A stretch of 64,000 nucleotides of DNA from Anaeromassilibacillus sp. An200 (GCF_002160025.1 NZ_NFJU01000013.1:1-64000); one strand, 5' to 3'. Counted from the stretch's first letter, positions 33,728 through 43,441 are shown. Numbers and translations are program-made. Notes: generated by a model from the sequence alone, not told the origin.

Positions 33728-35524
33728 ATGGGCCGAAGAAAACGAAAAGTTATCCTTCTGACCATCGCGGGAATTCTGGGCGCGGCCGCTGTGATTCTTC
33801 TGCTTGTAAGAATGACGGCACCTTCCAAAGAATTTACCGCCACCCAGGCAATCATCGAAAATCTTCCCGAATACCAGGATGAGATAGAGAGCTGGGGCTA
33901 TCAGGTCAGCGTGTATGATCCCGCAAAAGAGAGCATTGAGGACGCCGGAACTGCTATGGACTACACACTGAAAAACTGGGCTTTGCTGTACTACAGCGGC
34001 CGCACCTATCACCCTGTCCTGATTCTGAAGGACTCCTCCGGCGGGTACTGGTTTTTCCATACCGGCTTTGACCAATATGCACAGGAAACCACCACGACCG
34101 AAACCGCACAGCTGTCATTCCCGGATGAAACCGAAGAAACGGTTCAGGTCACACGGCGGCTGATGCTTCAAAAAACCAATCTGGATCAGCCCGCATCTTT
34201 TCTCAACCGTTCCCTGCCGGGGGAACAATCGTATTATGACGTGGAAGTTTCCCTGTATGTAGACGCGCGAACGCTGGATACCGGCGAGGAAGTCTGGCTG
34301 CGGAAGCAATCGAACCTGGCATCCACCCAGTATTGCAGCAACAACTTTGAAGAGCATAAGCTGTTCCATGGCATTGACCCGGTAAAAGCAAGCCGGAATT
34401 CCGACTACGATATCAAGCAGAGCTTTTCCGCGAAACAGCTTTCCGATTGGTATCATCAGGGGCTTGATTTACAGGATCGGCTGATGGAGCTATACTATGG
34501 AAAAGAGGCCTGGAACAGCATTCGGGAGCAAGAGCAGGCACAGCCCTCATTTTCAGGGATCCCGAACCCATTTTCATCCTTCCGCGTGCTGACTATGTCC
34601 GATCAGGAGGTGGAGGATCGGCTTGAGGAGCGTTATGGAGAACCGTTTACTGTCCTCTTTTCCGAACCAATCGGGGGCAACGAGCAGGTGGAAGAAATCT
34701 GGGCCGCAAGGGTGTATACTGTGGTGCCGGAGAGGAACCCCGAAGAAATCTTTTTCGCGTACAGCACAGTGGAGGGAGAAACCTTTGGCGTACCTGGCTT
34801 CCGAAAGGGACTGTCGGACACCTATCAGCTGGATCGGCTCAAGTCCCTGTTGGAAGAAACTGCCGTGGGAACCGGGTGGGCTCCATCCTTCACCTATTTC
34901 CGCGCCCCATTTCAGGAAACAGAGGAACATTACTATTCCGCGATCCGGGTGGAGATGGACGTCACCCCTCAAAATTTGGATGATAGCTGTGAATTGCTGT
35001 CCGTCGCAATACAGAAATTTGTGGACGAGACAGGCTTGACGCCAAGTGAGGATTTTGTAAACACCGCTTTCCTTCTGCGATACCGGGAAGAGGAATGGCC
35101 GGACGATTGTATTTGCAGCGTGCGTTTGGACTGGAACGACGCCATTTCCGGCCCACTGGATTACCGTGCGGAAAGCATCCGCAACACCATGCTCTATGAG
35201 ATAGAGGATTTCAAAGAGCGCAATGCGGAGCGTTTGAAACCGGATTCTCCGGAAACGGAGCCTGAGCCATCAAATCCCACTGTGATCTTCGAGGATGAGG
35301 GAAACCGCTTAATCTGGAATGCACCGGCACAGCCGGAGCCGGGGATCATCCGCAGAGAGGACGGCAGTTTTCAGATCCAGGGAGACGAGGTCAGGAACCC
35401 CTGGAACGAACAAACGCAGCACAGCGATTTTTGGATCTGGAGTGAGGAAGAACAGCAATGGACGATTTTCGTCTGGAATGGTGAAACACAGCAGTATGAA
35501 CCTCAAACCGGTCTCAGCGCCTGA
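33728..35524 (+). CDS. Membrane-anchored protein of unknown function
   Basis: A 598-aa protein I do not recognise. It begins MGRRKRK followed by one hydrophobic segment (about residues 8-27), so it is probably anchored with a large extracellular part. The exterior is acidic and rich in Tyr, Trp and Glu. The last 80 residues contain Pro/Glu-rich linkers, then a Trp-rich end (QHSDFWIWSEEEQQWTIFVW). GGAGG lies 7 nt upstream of ATG 33728. It lies 61 nt after hypE and could share its transcript, but it has no visible link to hydrogenase maturation. A strong terminator follows. Confidence 0.75.
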   Translation: MGRRKRKVILLTIAGILGAAAVILLLVRMTAPSKEFTATQAIIENLPEYQDEIESWGYQVSVYDPAKESIEDAGTAMDYTLKNWALLYYSGRTYHPVLILKDSSGGYWFFHTGFDQYAQETTTTETAQLSFPDETEETVQVTRRLMLQKTNLDQPASFLNRSLPGEQSYYDVEVSLYVDARTLDTGEEVWLRKQSNLASTQYCSNNFEEHKLFHGIDPVKASRNSDYDIKQSFSAKQLSDWYHQGLDLQDRLMELYYGKEAWNSIREQEQAQPSFSGIPNPFSSFRVLTMSDQEVEDRLEERYGEPFTVLFSEPIGGNEQVEEIWAARVYTVVPERNPEEIFFAYSTVEGETFGVPGFRKGLSDTYQLDRLKSLLEETAVGTGWAPSFTYFRAPFQETEEHYYSAIRVEMDVTPQNLDDSCELLSVAIQKFVDETGLTPSEDFVNTAFLLRYREEEWPDDCICSVRLDWNDAISGPLDYRAESIRNTMLYEIEDFKERNAERLKPDSPETEPEPSNPTVIFEDEGNRLIWNAPAQPEPGIIRREDGSFQIQGDEVRNPWNEQTQHSDFWIWSEEEQQWTIFVWNGETQQYEPQTGLSA

Positions 35525-35529
35525 AAAAA

Positions 35530-35580
35530 CATCCCGCCCGATCCCCGGAAAGTTCCGAGGGATCGGGCGGGATGAAATTT
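35530..35580. terminator. Bidirectional terminator before luxS
   Basis: CATCCCGCCCGATCCC pairs perfectly with GGGATCGGGCGGGATG (35530-35545/35559-35574), followed by AAATTTTT. GAAAAAAC on the left side gives a minus-strand T tail for luxS. Confidence 0.9.
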
Positions 35581-35599
35581 TTGCAGCAAGGCAAAAGGC

Positions 35600-36061
35600 T
35601 TATTCCGCGTATTTCAGCTTCTCCGGTGTCCAGCTCTCGATAATGGGCATGAATTTGGCAGCCCACTCCCGCGCGCCCGGCAGATCATGCTCCAGATAGT
35701 TGCCGCACTCCGCAGAGCAGGCGGCTCCCGGAATCGTGTCGTCAAAGACGGCAATCCGGCTGAAAATCTCCTGGATCAGTGCGATAACCTCTCCATGCTC
35801 CATACCGGTCACAAGGAAATAAAAGCCGGTGCGGCAGCCCATGGGGCCAAAATAGATCACTTGATCCGCAAAGGAGGAATTGCGTGCAAAGGTGGCAAAC
35901 AGGTGTTCAATCGTATGCAGCACCGGGTTCGGAAGATAGGGCGGGCAATTCGGCTTGACCATGCGGATATCATAGGTCACAACATCCCCATCGACGCGGG
36001 ACAGGTAGATTCCGGGCAAAAGCGTATCATGGTTCACACAAAAGCTGGCAATCTTTTTCAT
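35600..36061 (-). CDS. luxS: S-ribosylhomocysteine lyase LuxS
   Basis: A 153-aa enzyme with metal site His49 and His53 (HTIEH) plus Cys119 (SAECGN), and the catalytic Cys76 in GPMGCRTGFY. It splits S-ribosylhomocysteine into homocysteine and DPD, the precursor of AI-2, within the activated methyl cycle. It is monocistronic. The MTA/SAH nucleosidase gene that feeds it is not in the window. Whether AI-2 is used as a signal cannot be told. Confidence 0.97.
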   Translation of the reverse strand: MKKIASFCVNHDTLLPGIYLSRVDGDVVTYDIRMVKPNCPPYLPNPVLHTIEHLFATFARNSSFADQVIYFGPMGCRTGFYFLVTGMEHGEVIALIQEIFSRIAVFDDTIPGAACSAECGNYLEHDLPGAREWAAKFMPIIESWTPEKLKYAE

Positions 36062-36085
36062 ACGGTTATTCCTCCTCGTTTTCTC

Positions 36086-36976
36086 TCAGGCAAACGGGAC
36101 GTTTCCCGTCAAAGCTGTAAAATCATGACAATCCGGCGCTTCACGGATCAGAGAGACAGCCCGCTCAATCGAACTTTCATACAAATCAAAAAAGCTGTCG
36201 CGCCGGGGTTCTCCGCTTTCCGGCGGCCAGCGCCAAGCTTCCAGAAGCGTATTGGCGTAATCGTCGTCCCCATCCTCTGTCATTCCCCGAATGTGACAGG
36301 AAATCGCGTGGGGCTTCCTGCCTTCCACCGCGCGCACCAGATTCTTTTTCAGTCCCGTGCGATCCGTGAGAAGAGAGAAAATTTTCCGGCAGTCCTCCAA
36401 ACATTCCAGCAGACGTTCTTCCGAAAAACGGACGCTGTAAAGGCCAGCCAACACCGATACAAAAAGACGGGCGATGGAGCGCTCCGCCGCCGGATGGTGC
36501 GGCACTGTCCGTTTGAGCGGAAATTCATACGGCAGAGCCGACTGCTCATAGCGGAGAATAATCAAATCCAGCGCGGACTCCACCTCATTATGATATACAC
36601 CGGTATTCTGCGAGGGATCGGCCTGCCGCATTGTCTCCGCCCTGCTCTCAATATAGGGGTGGCAGACGCTGTCGGCAGCATAATGACACAGGAAACCGAA
36701 CGCATAGGAGCGGGCATATTCATCCTCCGGATGCTCCCTCACATACTTCCACATGGCGGAAAGCGTGGCGGCGGGGGGATCCGCATGAAGACGTTCTCCG
36801 TACTCCGAAAGGCTTTCCCCCTTCCACCAGGGAAGAAAACGATGGCAGGCAAAGAAATCCGGCCCCTGCGCCCCCCAGAAAAACGGTTCCCGGAGAACGG
36901 CAAAGGAGGGAATCTCCTTTTTCACCTGCTCCAGCACACGCTGGCATTGCAGGCAATGGGTGATGGCTGCTGGCAT
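36086..36976 (-). CDS. Zinc-dependent phospholipase C-like protein
   Basis: A 296-aa protein of the Zn-dependent PLC/S1-P1 superfamily: HCLQC near the N-terminus, GAQGPDFFACHRF, and GFLCHYAADSVCHPYIE, which places His and Asp ligands as in the family. There is no signal peptide, so a cytoplasmic place is likely and toxin activity is not implied. The start 36976 has AAAAGGAG upstream; the longer frame has no ribosome binding site. It is monocistronic, between luxS and an amino-acid transporter. Confidence 0.75.
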   Translation of the reverse strand: MPAAITHCLQCQRVLEQVKKEIPSFAVLREPFFWGAQGPDFFACHRFLPWWKGESLSEYGERLHADPPAATLSAMWKYVREHPEDEYARSYAFGFLCHYAADSVCHPYIESRAETMRQADPSQNTGVYHNEVESALDLIILRYEQSALPYEFPLKRTVPHHPAAERSIARLFVSVLAGLYSVRFSEERLLECLEDCRKIFSLLTDRTGLKKNLVRAVEGRKPHAISCHIRGMTEDGDDDYANTLLEAWRWPPESGEPRRDSFFDLYESSIERAVSLIREAPDCHDFTALTGNVPFA

Positions 36977-37122
36977 AACGGCAAGGCTCCTTTTCGGACA
37001 GAAAGAGAACGCCCTTGCAAGCTTCATGGGTTTGGGACTCTTCTCTCCTGTGTCCATATCAATCAAAAAAGGGAGCACGGCGGCTCCATACTCCCTCCAT
37101 GGTATCATACTTGCGCGGGAAA

Positions 37123-37857
37123 TTAAAGGACTTTTGACAAAAAATCCTGCAAACGCGGATTTTTCGGGTTTCCGAAGAACTCCTGCGGCGGCGCATCTTC
37201 CAACACATAGCCATCCGCCATAAAGAGAACGCGGGTAGCCACCTCGCGGGCAAAGCCCATCTCATGAGTAACAACCACCATCGTCATGCCGTCGTCCGCC
37301 AGCTCCTTCATCACCTGCAGCACCTCGCCGACCATCTCCGGGTCAAGCGCGCTGGTCGGTTCGTCAAAGAGCATCACATCCGGCTCCATCGCAAGAGCGC
37401 GCACGATCGCGATTCTCTGCTGCTGGCCGCCGGAAAGCTGGGCCGGGTAGGCGTCCGCCTTCTCGGCAAGACCGATGCGTTCGAGAAGCTGCATCGCCTG
37501 CTTGTCCGCTTCCTCCTGCGTTTTCAGCTTCAGACAAACGGGAGCCAGCGTAATGTTCTGCTTGACCGACAGGTGCGGGAACAGATTGAAATGCTGGAAT
37601 ACCATGCCCATCTTCTGGCGCAGGCGATCCACGTCAACGCCGGGCTTGTTGATCTGCGTGCCTTCAAACCAAATTTCGCCGCCGGTAGGCGTTTCCAGAA
37701 GGTTCAGGCAGCGCAGGAAGGTACTTTTACCAGAGCCGGAGGGGCCGACCACGACGATTTTTTCTCCCTTTTGGATCTCCTGATTGATACCTTTGAGGAC
37801 ATGCAAATCGCCGTCGAGTGTGTGGAAGGTTTTTTCCAGATCCTTAACGCTTATCAC
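37123..37857 (-). CDS. Polar amino-acid ABC transporter ATPase
   Basis: A 244-aa ATPase of the GlnQ/ArtP family: Walker [14 protein letters not shown], signature [17 protein letters not shown], Walker [16 protein letters not shown], and switch [17 protein letters not shown]. Its start overlaps the permease gene by 14 nt. With the permease and lipoprotein upstream it makes a complete importer. Confidence 0.94.
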   Translation of the reverse strand: MISVKDLEKTFHTLDGDLHVLKGINQEIQKGEKIVVVGPSGSGKSTFLRCLNLLETPTGGEIWFEGTQINKPGVDVDRLRQKMGMVFQHFNLFPHLSVKQNITLAPVCLKLKTQEEADKQAMQLLERIGLAEKADAYPAQLSGGQQQRIAIVRALAMEPDVMLFDEPTSALDPEMVGEVLQVMKELADDGMTMVVVTHEMGFAREVATRVLFMADGYVLEDAPPQEFFGNPKNPRLQDFLSKVL

Positions 37858-38587
37858 TTCTTGCCAGCCTCCTTTCCAGACGCTTGAGAATGGTCGTCAG
37901 ACCAACAACCAATACCAGATAAACGGCAGCCACCATGAAGAACGGCATATATGCAACATATGTAATGCTGCGGATGATATCGCCGCCCTTGGTCAAATCC
38001 TGGATGCCGACATAGCCAGCCACGGACGTTTCCTTGAGTAGCACAATGAACTCATTGAAAATCGCGGGGGCGACGTTCTTGAATGCCTGCGGCAGAATGA
38101 TGCGGATCATCGTGGTGCGTCCGCTCAGGCCAAGCGAACGCCCTGCCTCCATCTGTCCCCGGTCCACAGACTGGATGCCGCTGCGGACAACCTCCGCCAC
38201 ATACGCGCCGGAGTTCAGGCCAAACGCGATCATCGCCACCACAAGCGGCGGAATGAACGTTGCGGTAATGATGACGAAATACATAATCAGCAGCTGAACC
38301 ACCATAGGCGTGCCGCGGATCACCGTCAAATAAAGGCCGCAGATTGCGTTAAGGATTTTCAGCCACCACTTTTTGCGATTCGCGGCATAGCTGATGCGGA
38401 CCAACGCCGTCAGGCTGCCCAGCACCACGCCGATAATCACAGCGACCAGCGTGATCAGGAGGGTATTTCCCAGGCCCTCCACCAGATACATATACCGGTT
38501 CTCTTCAATGAAGCACCGGTAAAACTCTTCCTGCACCGATGCAAGGAAAGCAGACCCCTGGATCATGGATACATTCAAGCTGTGCAC
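37844..38587 (-). CDS. Polar amino-acid ABC transporter permease
   Basis: A 247-aa HisM/GlnP-type permease with about five transmembrane segments and the EAA loop [21 protein letters not shown]. The start is uncertain: GTG at 38587 is only 2 nt after GGAAGG, TTG 38578 is better spaced and ATG 38566 is also in frame. It lies between the binding protein and the ATPase, after a partial terminator. Confidence 0.9.
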   Translation of the reverse strand: MHSLNVSMIQGSAFLASVQEEFYRCFIEENRYMYLVEGLGNTLLITLVAVIIGVVLGSLTALVRISYAANRKKWWLKILNAICGLYLTVIRGTPMVVQLLIMYFVIITATFIPPLVVAMIAFGLNSGAYVAEVVRSGIQSVDRGQMEAGRSLGLSGRTTMIRIILPQAFKNVAPAIFNEFIVLLKETSVAGYVGIQDLTKGGDIIRSITYVAYMPFFMVAAVYLVLVVGLTTILKRLERRLARSDKR

Positions 38588-38612
38588 TTCCTTCCCTTAT
38601 CAAAAAAACGGA

Positions 38613-38636
38613 AAGGCGGCAAAATTCTGCCGCCTG
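38613..38636 (-). terminator. Partial terminator between binding protein and permease
   Basis: Minus-strand GGCGGCA pairs with TGCCGCC (38628-38634/38615-38621), with TTTCCGTTTTTTT after it. Such a site commonly raises binding-protein mRNA over the rest of the operon. Confidence 0.75.
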
Positions 38637-38664
38637 TTTGTTCCGCCGTTGTTCGATCCTGTGC

Positions 38665-39447
38665 TTATTCCGCCGCGATATACTTGCCGACAATCTCGTC
38701 GAGCTCGCCGCTCTCCTCCAGAGAAGCAAGCACCTCGTTCACCTTGTCGAGCAGCTCGGTGTTCCCTTTCGGCACGGCAATCGCGTACTCCTCTTCCGTC
38801 AGAGCGGTATCCAGCACCTTGATCGCATCCGGATTGTTCTCCACAAACTTCTGAGCCGGGAAGTTGTCAATGACAACCGCGTCGATACGGCCCGCCATCA
38901 GATCGGAAACGGCTTCCATGCCTTTGTTGTAGCGTCTGACTTCCGCGACGGTATATTCGTTCTCGCCCTTCTCGTTGGTGCAGTACTGGTCGCCGGTGGT
39001 GCCAAGCTGCACGCCCACGGTCTTATCCGCCAGATCCTCGGGGCCGGCAATCTCGCTGTCGGAGGTGACAATGATCGCCTGGGAGGCGTTGAAATACGGA
39101 TCGGAGAAATCCACGCTCTTGCGGCGCTCCTCGTCAGCCGTCATGCCCGCCGCCACGAGATCCGCCTTGCCGGACTGCAAAGCCGGAATCAGGGAATCAA
39201 ACGCGATGTCGGTCACTTCCAGCTCCACACCGAGAGCTTCCGCGATCTTCTGGCTGATTTCGATATCAATGCCGACAACCTCGCCGCCGTCCTTGTACTC
39301 AAACGGCTCAAACTCCGCGTTGGTTGACATCATGAGCTTTCCGCTCTTCTGAATATCCGCAAGGGTTTTGGTGGAGCTGCATCCGGCAGCGCTGACAGTC
39401 ATCACGGCCGCAAGAAGGAAAGCGGCGATTTTCGCAAGCTTTTTCAT
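38665..39447 (-). CDS. Amino-acid-binding lipoprotein of the ABC importer
   Basis: A 260-aa family 3 solute-binding protein: signal peptide with lipobox SAAGC, then LMMSTNAEFEPFEYKD, GIDIEISQKIAEALG, VAAGMTADEERRKSVDFSDPYF. This group binds polar amino acids such as Arg, Gln or cystine. The ArgR-like box in the promoter favours basic amino acids, but that is inference. GGAGG lies 8 nt before ATG 39447. Confidence 0.93.
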   Translation of the reverse strand: MKKLAKIAAFLLAAVMTVSAAGCSSTKTLADIQKSGKLMMSTNAEFEPFEYKDGGEVVGIDIEISQKIAEALGVELEVTDIAFDSLIPALQSGKADLVAAGMTADEERRKSVDFSDPYFNASQAIIVTSDSEIAGPEDLADKTVGVQLGTTGDQYCTNEKGENEYTVAEVRRYNKGMEAVSDLMAGRIDAVVIDNFPAQKFVENNPDAIKVLDTALTEEEYAIAVPKGNTELLDKVNEVLASLEESGELDEIVGKYIAAE

Positions 39448-39496
39448 GTTCCATGCCTCCAAACAAATGTAAAATCAATCCCAATACAATGACTGT

Positions 39497-39525
39497 ATTA
39501 TAGAGCATAAATATTCATAAAGCAA
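39497..39525 (-). promoter_or_regulatory. Promoter with ArgR-like box for the amino-acid ABC operon
   Basis: Minus strand TTGCTT (39520-39525), a 17-nt spacer, TATAAT (39497-39502). The spacer holds TGAATATTTATGCT, near the ArgR consensus TGAATWWWWATTCA, overlapping an AT-rich inverted repeat. Confidence 0.6.
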
Positions 39526-39640
39526 GCATATTTATAAAGCTTTTTTCTTTTTGTATAAACTGTTCTCCTCCCTCTCTCTTTTCCCTCTCAAACTATCTAT
39601 TATGGCCGTGGAATGCCCATTCCATGGCTGTTTTCCCTCT

Positions 39641-40525
39641 TCACAGGAAACGTTTTGCGGCATCCAGAGGAAGCAGGGAGGACAAGTCCGGCGGCAGCGG
39701 AGAGGAAAAGGAAAGCTGCTTCTGCGTTACAGGATGCAAAAATGACACACGCGCGCAGTGAAGCGCCTGACGGGTCACAAGAGAAACCGGCCCGCCGTAC
39801 ATATCATCCCCCAGCAAAGGATGTCCCGCCGCCGCCATATGCACGCGGATCTGATGTGTCCGCCCTGTTTCCAAACGGAACGACACCAGTGAAAAGCCGT
39901 CCACCACCATGAGACTGCGCCAGTGTGTTACCGCCCGCTCTCCATCCGGCCGTACACAGCGCTGGATCGTATGGCCGGGCAAAAGGCCGATCGGCCCGTC
40001 GCAGATTCCTTCCCCCACGACCGCTCCTGTGCAGAGAGCCCGGTATTCCTTCTCCACCGCACCGGACAAACGCGATGCGGCAAAGGAATCCTTTCCCACC
40101 ACAACAAGCCCCGTCGTATCGCGATCCAGCCGGTAGATGGGATGATATTCCGGCTCCTCTCCCCGTTCAGCCAAAAGGGCGCAGACAGCGTTGGCCAGCG
40201 TATCCCGATCGTGGCCAGGACAGGGGTAAGCCGGCATCTCAGCTGGTTTCTCCACCACCAGGACGGACGCATCCTCCCAGACAACCGTTAAGGGAAGGAA
40301 AACCGGTTTGGCGCTGCAGGGAGAAGCGGGGATCGCGAGGCGGACGGTATCTCCCGCCGAAACGGGGGTGCGGGCCGTGGCAGGAATGCCGTTTCGCAGA
40401 AGGCCGTCCGGCATGCGTTTTGCCGCCGTCAAAAGCCGGGCCGAGCAGCCCGCGAAGCCGCGCAGAAAGCCCTTGAGCGAAGCCCCCTCATAGGCGGGCG
40501 GTACGGTAAATTCCACAGCCTTCAT
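39641..40525 (-). CDS. RluA-family RNA pseudouridine synthase
   Basis: A 294-aa synthase with an S4-like N-terminal segment (about 10-70) and the catalytic motif YRLDRDTTGLVV, where the Asp after RL is the nucleophile. VSFRLETGRTHQIRVHMAAAGHPLLGDDMYGG is the RluA C-terminal hallmark. It changes U to pseudouridine in rRNA or tRNA; which site is unclear because RluA/C/D members look alike. It follows a terminator downstream of ilvE. Confidence 0.92.
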   Translation of the reverse strand: MKAVEFTVPPAYEGASLKGFLRGFAGCSARLLTAAKRMPDGLLRNGIPATARTPVSAGDTVRLAIPASPCSAKPVFLPLTVVWEDASVLVVEKPAEMPAYPCPGHDRDTLANAVCALLAERGEEPEYHPIYRLDRDTTGLVVVGKDSFAASRLSGAVEKEYRALCTGAVVGEGICDGPIGLLPGHTIQRCVRPDGERAVTHWRSLMVVDGFSLVSFRLETGRTHQIRVHMAAAGHPLLGDDMYGGPVSLVTRQALHCARVSFLHPVTQKQLSFSSPLPPDLSSLLPLDAAKRFL

Positions 40526-40547
40526 GATGCATCCTCCTGAAAAAAAT

Positions 40548-40575
40548 GGGCGGACGCCGTATGGCGTCCGCCCGT
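40548..40575 (-). terminator. Terminator of ilvE
   Basis: GGGCGGACGCC pairs with GGCGTCCGCCC (40548-40558/40563-40573). On the minus strand ATTTTTTT follows. Confidence 0.9.
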
Positions 40576-40599
40576 AACTATCCTTTTGTCTGAAAAGGC

Positions 40600-41670
40600 T
40601 CAGTGAACCTCATAGGTCCAGTTCAGCTCATCCGGGAGCTTGCCCCACTGGATGCCGGTCAGCGTGTCATAGAGCTTCTGGGAAATCGGGCCGATCTCTC
40701 CATTGTTGATCTCCATGATATCATCGCCCCACTTGAGATGGCCGATCGGGGAAATGACAGCAGCCGTGCCGCTTCCGAACGCCTCTTTCAGGCGGCCTGT
40801 GCGGGCTGCCTCCGCTACCTCGTCAATGGAGATGCGGCGCTCCGTCACCTTCATGCCCCAATGCTTCAAAATCTCAATGCAGGACATACGGGTGATACCG
40901 GAAAGGATAGAGCCCTGCAAAGCTGGGGTGATCACCTCGTCGTCGATCACGAAGAACACGTTCATCGTGCCGACTTCTTCAATATACTTGCGCTCCACGC
41001 CGTCCAGCCAGAGCACCTGCGTGTACTCCTGCTTCTCGGCCTCGTCCTGCGCCTTGAGGGAAGCGGCGTAGTTGCCCGCGGTCTTGGTGTAGCCCATGCC
41101 GCCGCGCACCGCGCGCACATAGTTCTTTTCCACATAGATCTTGACCGGGTTTAATCCTTCCGGATAATACGCTCCCACGGGGCAGCAGATCACCATGAAA
41201 ATCAGATGGGAAGCCGGATGCACGCCGACATGCGGATCCACGCCGATGATAAAGGGTCGGATGTAGAGAGAGGTCCCCTCTCCGCTGGGAATCCAGTCGC
41301 GCTCGATGGACACCAGCTTCGCAATGGCCTCCTTCGCAAATTCCTCGTCAATCTGCGGGATGCAGAGACGCTCATTCGAGACATTCAGACGGGCCATGTT
41401 CTTTTCGGGACGGAACAGAAGAATGCGGCCGTCCACGGCGCGGTATGCCTTCATGCCTTCAAACACGGACTGCCCATAATGCAGGCACATGGCGGAGGGC
41501 TCCAGCTCAATCGGCCCATAGGGGACGATGCGCGGATCGTGCCAGCCCTGTCCAAGATCATAGTCCATCATGAACATGTGATCGGTAAAAATCCGACCAA
41601 AGGGCAGCGGATCGCCGGGAGCCGGCTTTTTCTTCGGATTCTTCGTCAATTCCACTCTGATTTCCTGCAT
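40600..41670 (-). CDS. ilvE: Branched-chain amino-acid aminotransferase
   Basis: A 356-aa class IV PLP enzyme: LHYGQSVFEGMKAYR, RPFIIGVDPHVGVHP, the PLP Lys in YTKTAGNYAAS, EVGTMNVFFV and EAFGSGTAAVISPIG. It interconverts Leu, Ile and Val with their 2-oxo acids. It is monocistronic, with its own promoter and a short leader, so no T-box is present. Confidence 0.96.
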   Translation of the reverse strand: MQEIRVELTKNPKKKPAPGDPLPFGRIFTDHMFMMDYDLGQGWHDPRIVPYGPIELEPSAMCLHYGQSVFEGMKAYRAVDGRILLFRPEKNMARLNVSNERLCIPQIDEEFAKEAIAKLVSIERDWIPSGEGTSLYIRPFIIGVDPHVGVHPASHLIFMVICCPVGAYYPEGLNPVKIYVEKNYVRAVRGGMGYTKTAGNYAASLKAQDEAEKQEYTQVLWLDGVERKYIEEVGTMNVFFVIDDEVITPALQGSILSGITRMSCIEILKHWGMKVTERRISIDEVAEAARTGRLKEAFGSGTAAVISPIGHLKWGDDIMEINNGEIGPISQKLYDTLTGIQWGKLPDELNWTYEVH

Positions 41671-41727
41671 AATGGGATGCCCTCTTTCTTCCTTGGGACG
41701 GAAAGCCGCCTCTTTTTTCTTTTCCCT

Positions 41728-41756
41728 ATTGTAGCATCATTTTTCGCGCAATGCAA
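41728..41756 (-). promoter_or_regulatory. Promoter of ilvE
   Basis: Minus strand TTGCAT (41751-41756), a 17-nt spacer, TACAAT (41728-41733). Confidence 0.7.
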
Positions 41757-41878
41757 GGCATAGATGAATCCCGCAAAGGAAAATCCTGCACAAATATTCC
41801 CATTCTCGCCTGTTTTCCCTTTTTTACGGCGCGTTTGGGAGGAAAGACAGGATCAAAATGCAAAAAGCAAAATATTCG

Positions 41879-43222
41879 TCACCCATGATTCCGCAATCCC
41901 TTCGGGTACCGGTTTTTCAGCCGTCCTCCCGAGCATTTGCCGAAGCCCACGGTCACGCCGCCCGCGGCCACGCCGCACCAGCCCTTCCAGTCCTGCGGCG
42001 CGTCGATCTCCTCCCCGCGCAGATACGCGGCCAGCTGCGGAGAATCGAGCGGCAGATCCAGACACAGGGAAAGTTCCTCCGGACGCGCCGCCATAAACAG
42101 GCCATGACAGGGTTCCCAGCGCTTTCCCTTACGCTCGCACACAGGAACGCCCGCCCGCAGAACGCCCAATCCTTTGAGATCCGGCGTATCCTTCGGCGTG
42201 AGCAGCAGCATCTCTCCCGCCTGGGCAATCCCGCTGTCCGGCATGGGGATGCGGAACACCTCATTCCATACCTCCCGTGCCGCTTCCGCCAGCGCGCGGG
42301 AAGCCGGAGCTGCTTCCCCGTGGTCCGCGGCCGGAGCATCCCCTACCCGGCGCATACGGGCGGCAAAATGTCCCTCCCCGCCATCCATGGGGAAAATCCG
42401 CCGCGCCTGATCCATCCCGAAAAAGCCGGGCCGTCCGCCGCTTAATCCTGTTTCCTCCAGGGTGAAATCCGGATGGCGCTCCAGGAACGAGCGCACGGTT
42501 TCCTCATTTTCCTCCGGGGAAAAGGTACAGGTGGAGTAAACCAATACGCCGCCGGGGCGCAGCGCCTGCGCGGCGCTGTCCAGAATGGCAGCCTGCCGCA
42601 CGGCGCAGGAGCGCACATGCTCCTCACTCCACTCCTCGATCGCCTGCGGATCCCTGCGGAACATCCCTTCCCCGGAACAGGGAGCGTCCACCAGCACCCG
42701 ATCAAAAAAGCCGGCAAGCGCGGGACACAGCGTGTCCGGGTAACAGGAGGAAACAACCGCGTTGCGCACGCCCATGCGCTCGAGATTGGAAAGCAGCACG
42801 TTTGCCCGGCTTTTAATGACCTCATTGCTCCACAGCAGCCCCTTTCCCTCGAGCAAAGCGGCAATCTGTGAGGACTTCCCGCCGGGAGCCGCGCAGAGAT
42901 CCAAAATCCGTTCTCCGGGCTGAGGATCCAGAGCCGTGACCGCGCAGGCAGCGGAAGGCTCCTGCGAATAAAAGGCCCCCGCGTGATGCAAAGCCAACGC
43001 ACCGACCTTTCCGCCTTCCGGCGGGAAGTAGAACGAAAGAGGGGAAAAGGGAGCGCGGGAAAGCGGAAACGGAAAGGATTCCCGCAGCCTGTCCTCGCCG
43101 CACTTGAGCGGGTTCAGGCGGATCCCTCTCTGGCAGGGATCTTCATAGCACGCAAGAAAAGCGGGGAATTCATCCCCCAGCAGCGTTTCCATTCGTTTGA
43201 CAAATGCTTCCGGCAGATTCAT
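41879..43222 (-). CDS. 16S rRNA cytosine-C5 methyltransferase (RsmF/NOL1-NOP2 type)
   Basis: A 447-aa protein. The methyltransferase core has LDLCAAPGGKSSQIAALL, VLVDAPCSGEGMFRR (the release Cys in PCSGEGMF) and VYSTCTFSPEENE (the catalytic Cys). The C-terminal third (after about 300) is an RsmF-type extension, with a PUA-like end (GWCGVAAGGVTVGFGKCSGG). It makes m5C in 16S rRNA. ATG 43222 has AGGAGG 9 nt upstream. Confidence 0.9.
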   Translation of the reverse strand: MNLPEAFVKRMETLLGDEFPAFLACYEDPCQRGIRLNPLKCGEDRLRESFPFPLSRAPFSPLSFYFPPEGGKVGALALHHAGAFYSQEPSAACAVTALDPQPGERILDLCAAPGGKSSQIAALLEGKGLLWSNEVIKSRANVLLSNLERMGVRNAVVSSCYPDTLCPALAGFFDRVLVDAPCSGEGMFRRDPQAIEEWSEEHVRSCAVRQAAILDSAAQALRPGGVLVYSTCTFSPEENEETVRSFLERHPDFTLEETGLSGGRPGFFGMDQARRIFPMDGGEGHFAARMRRVGDAPAADHGEAAPASRALAEAAREVWNEVFRIPMPDSGIAQAGEMLLLTPKDTPDLKGLGVLRAGVPVCERKGKRWEPCHGLFMAARPEELSLCLDLPLDSPQLAAYLRGEEIDAPQDWKGWCGVAAGGVTVGFGKCSGGRLKNRYPKGLRNHG

Positions 43223-43331
43223 GGGTTCGTCCTCCTGTGAGGGAATAATCATTTTACTTATTATAGCACAGCGCTTTCACAGGAGGCAATCTGTCCCGCA
43301 AAAGCCGGAATGCTCCCGCAAGAAAATTTTA

Positions 43332-43359
43332 TTGTGTTCCTCTGTGTGAACCGTATAAT
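43332..43359 (+). promoter_or_regulatory. Promoter of the small Asn/Lys/Ser-rich protein gene
   Basis: TTGTGT (43332-43337), a 16-nt spacer, a perfect TATAAT (43354-43359). The leader carries a GCTCCG-AATA-CGGAGC hairpin (43390-43405). Confidence 0.7.
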
Positions 43360-43441
43360 CCCGTTCGCCATTTCCCATACTAGGGTTGTGCTCCGAATAC
43401 GGAGCGCAGAAAAATAAACAGGCGAAAAGGAGACAAATAAC

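Noticed and set aside
39603-39630. Imperfect inverted repeat GTGGAATG/CATTCCAT downstream of the pseudouridine synthase gene
   Set aside because: The T stretch is on the wrong strand for the only nearby gene, so it is not called a terminator.
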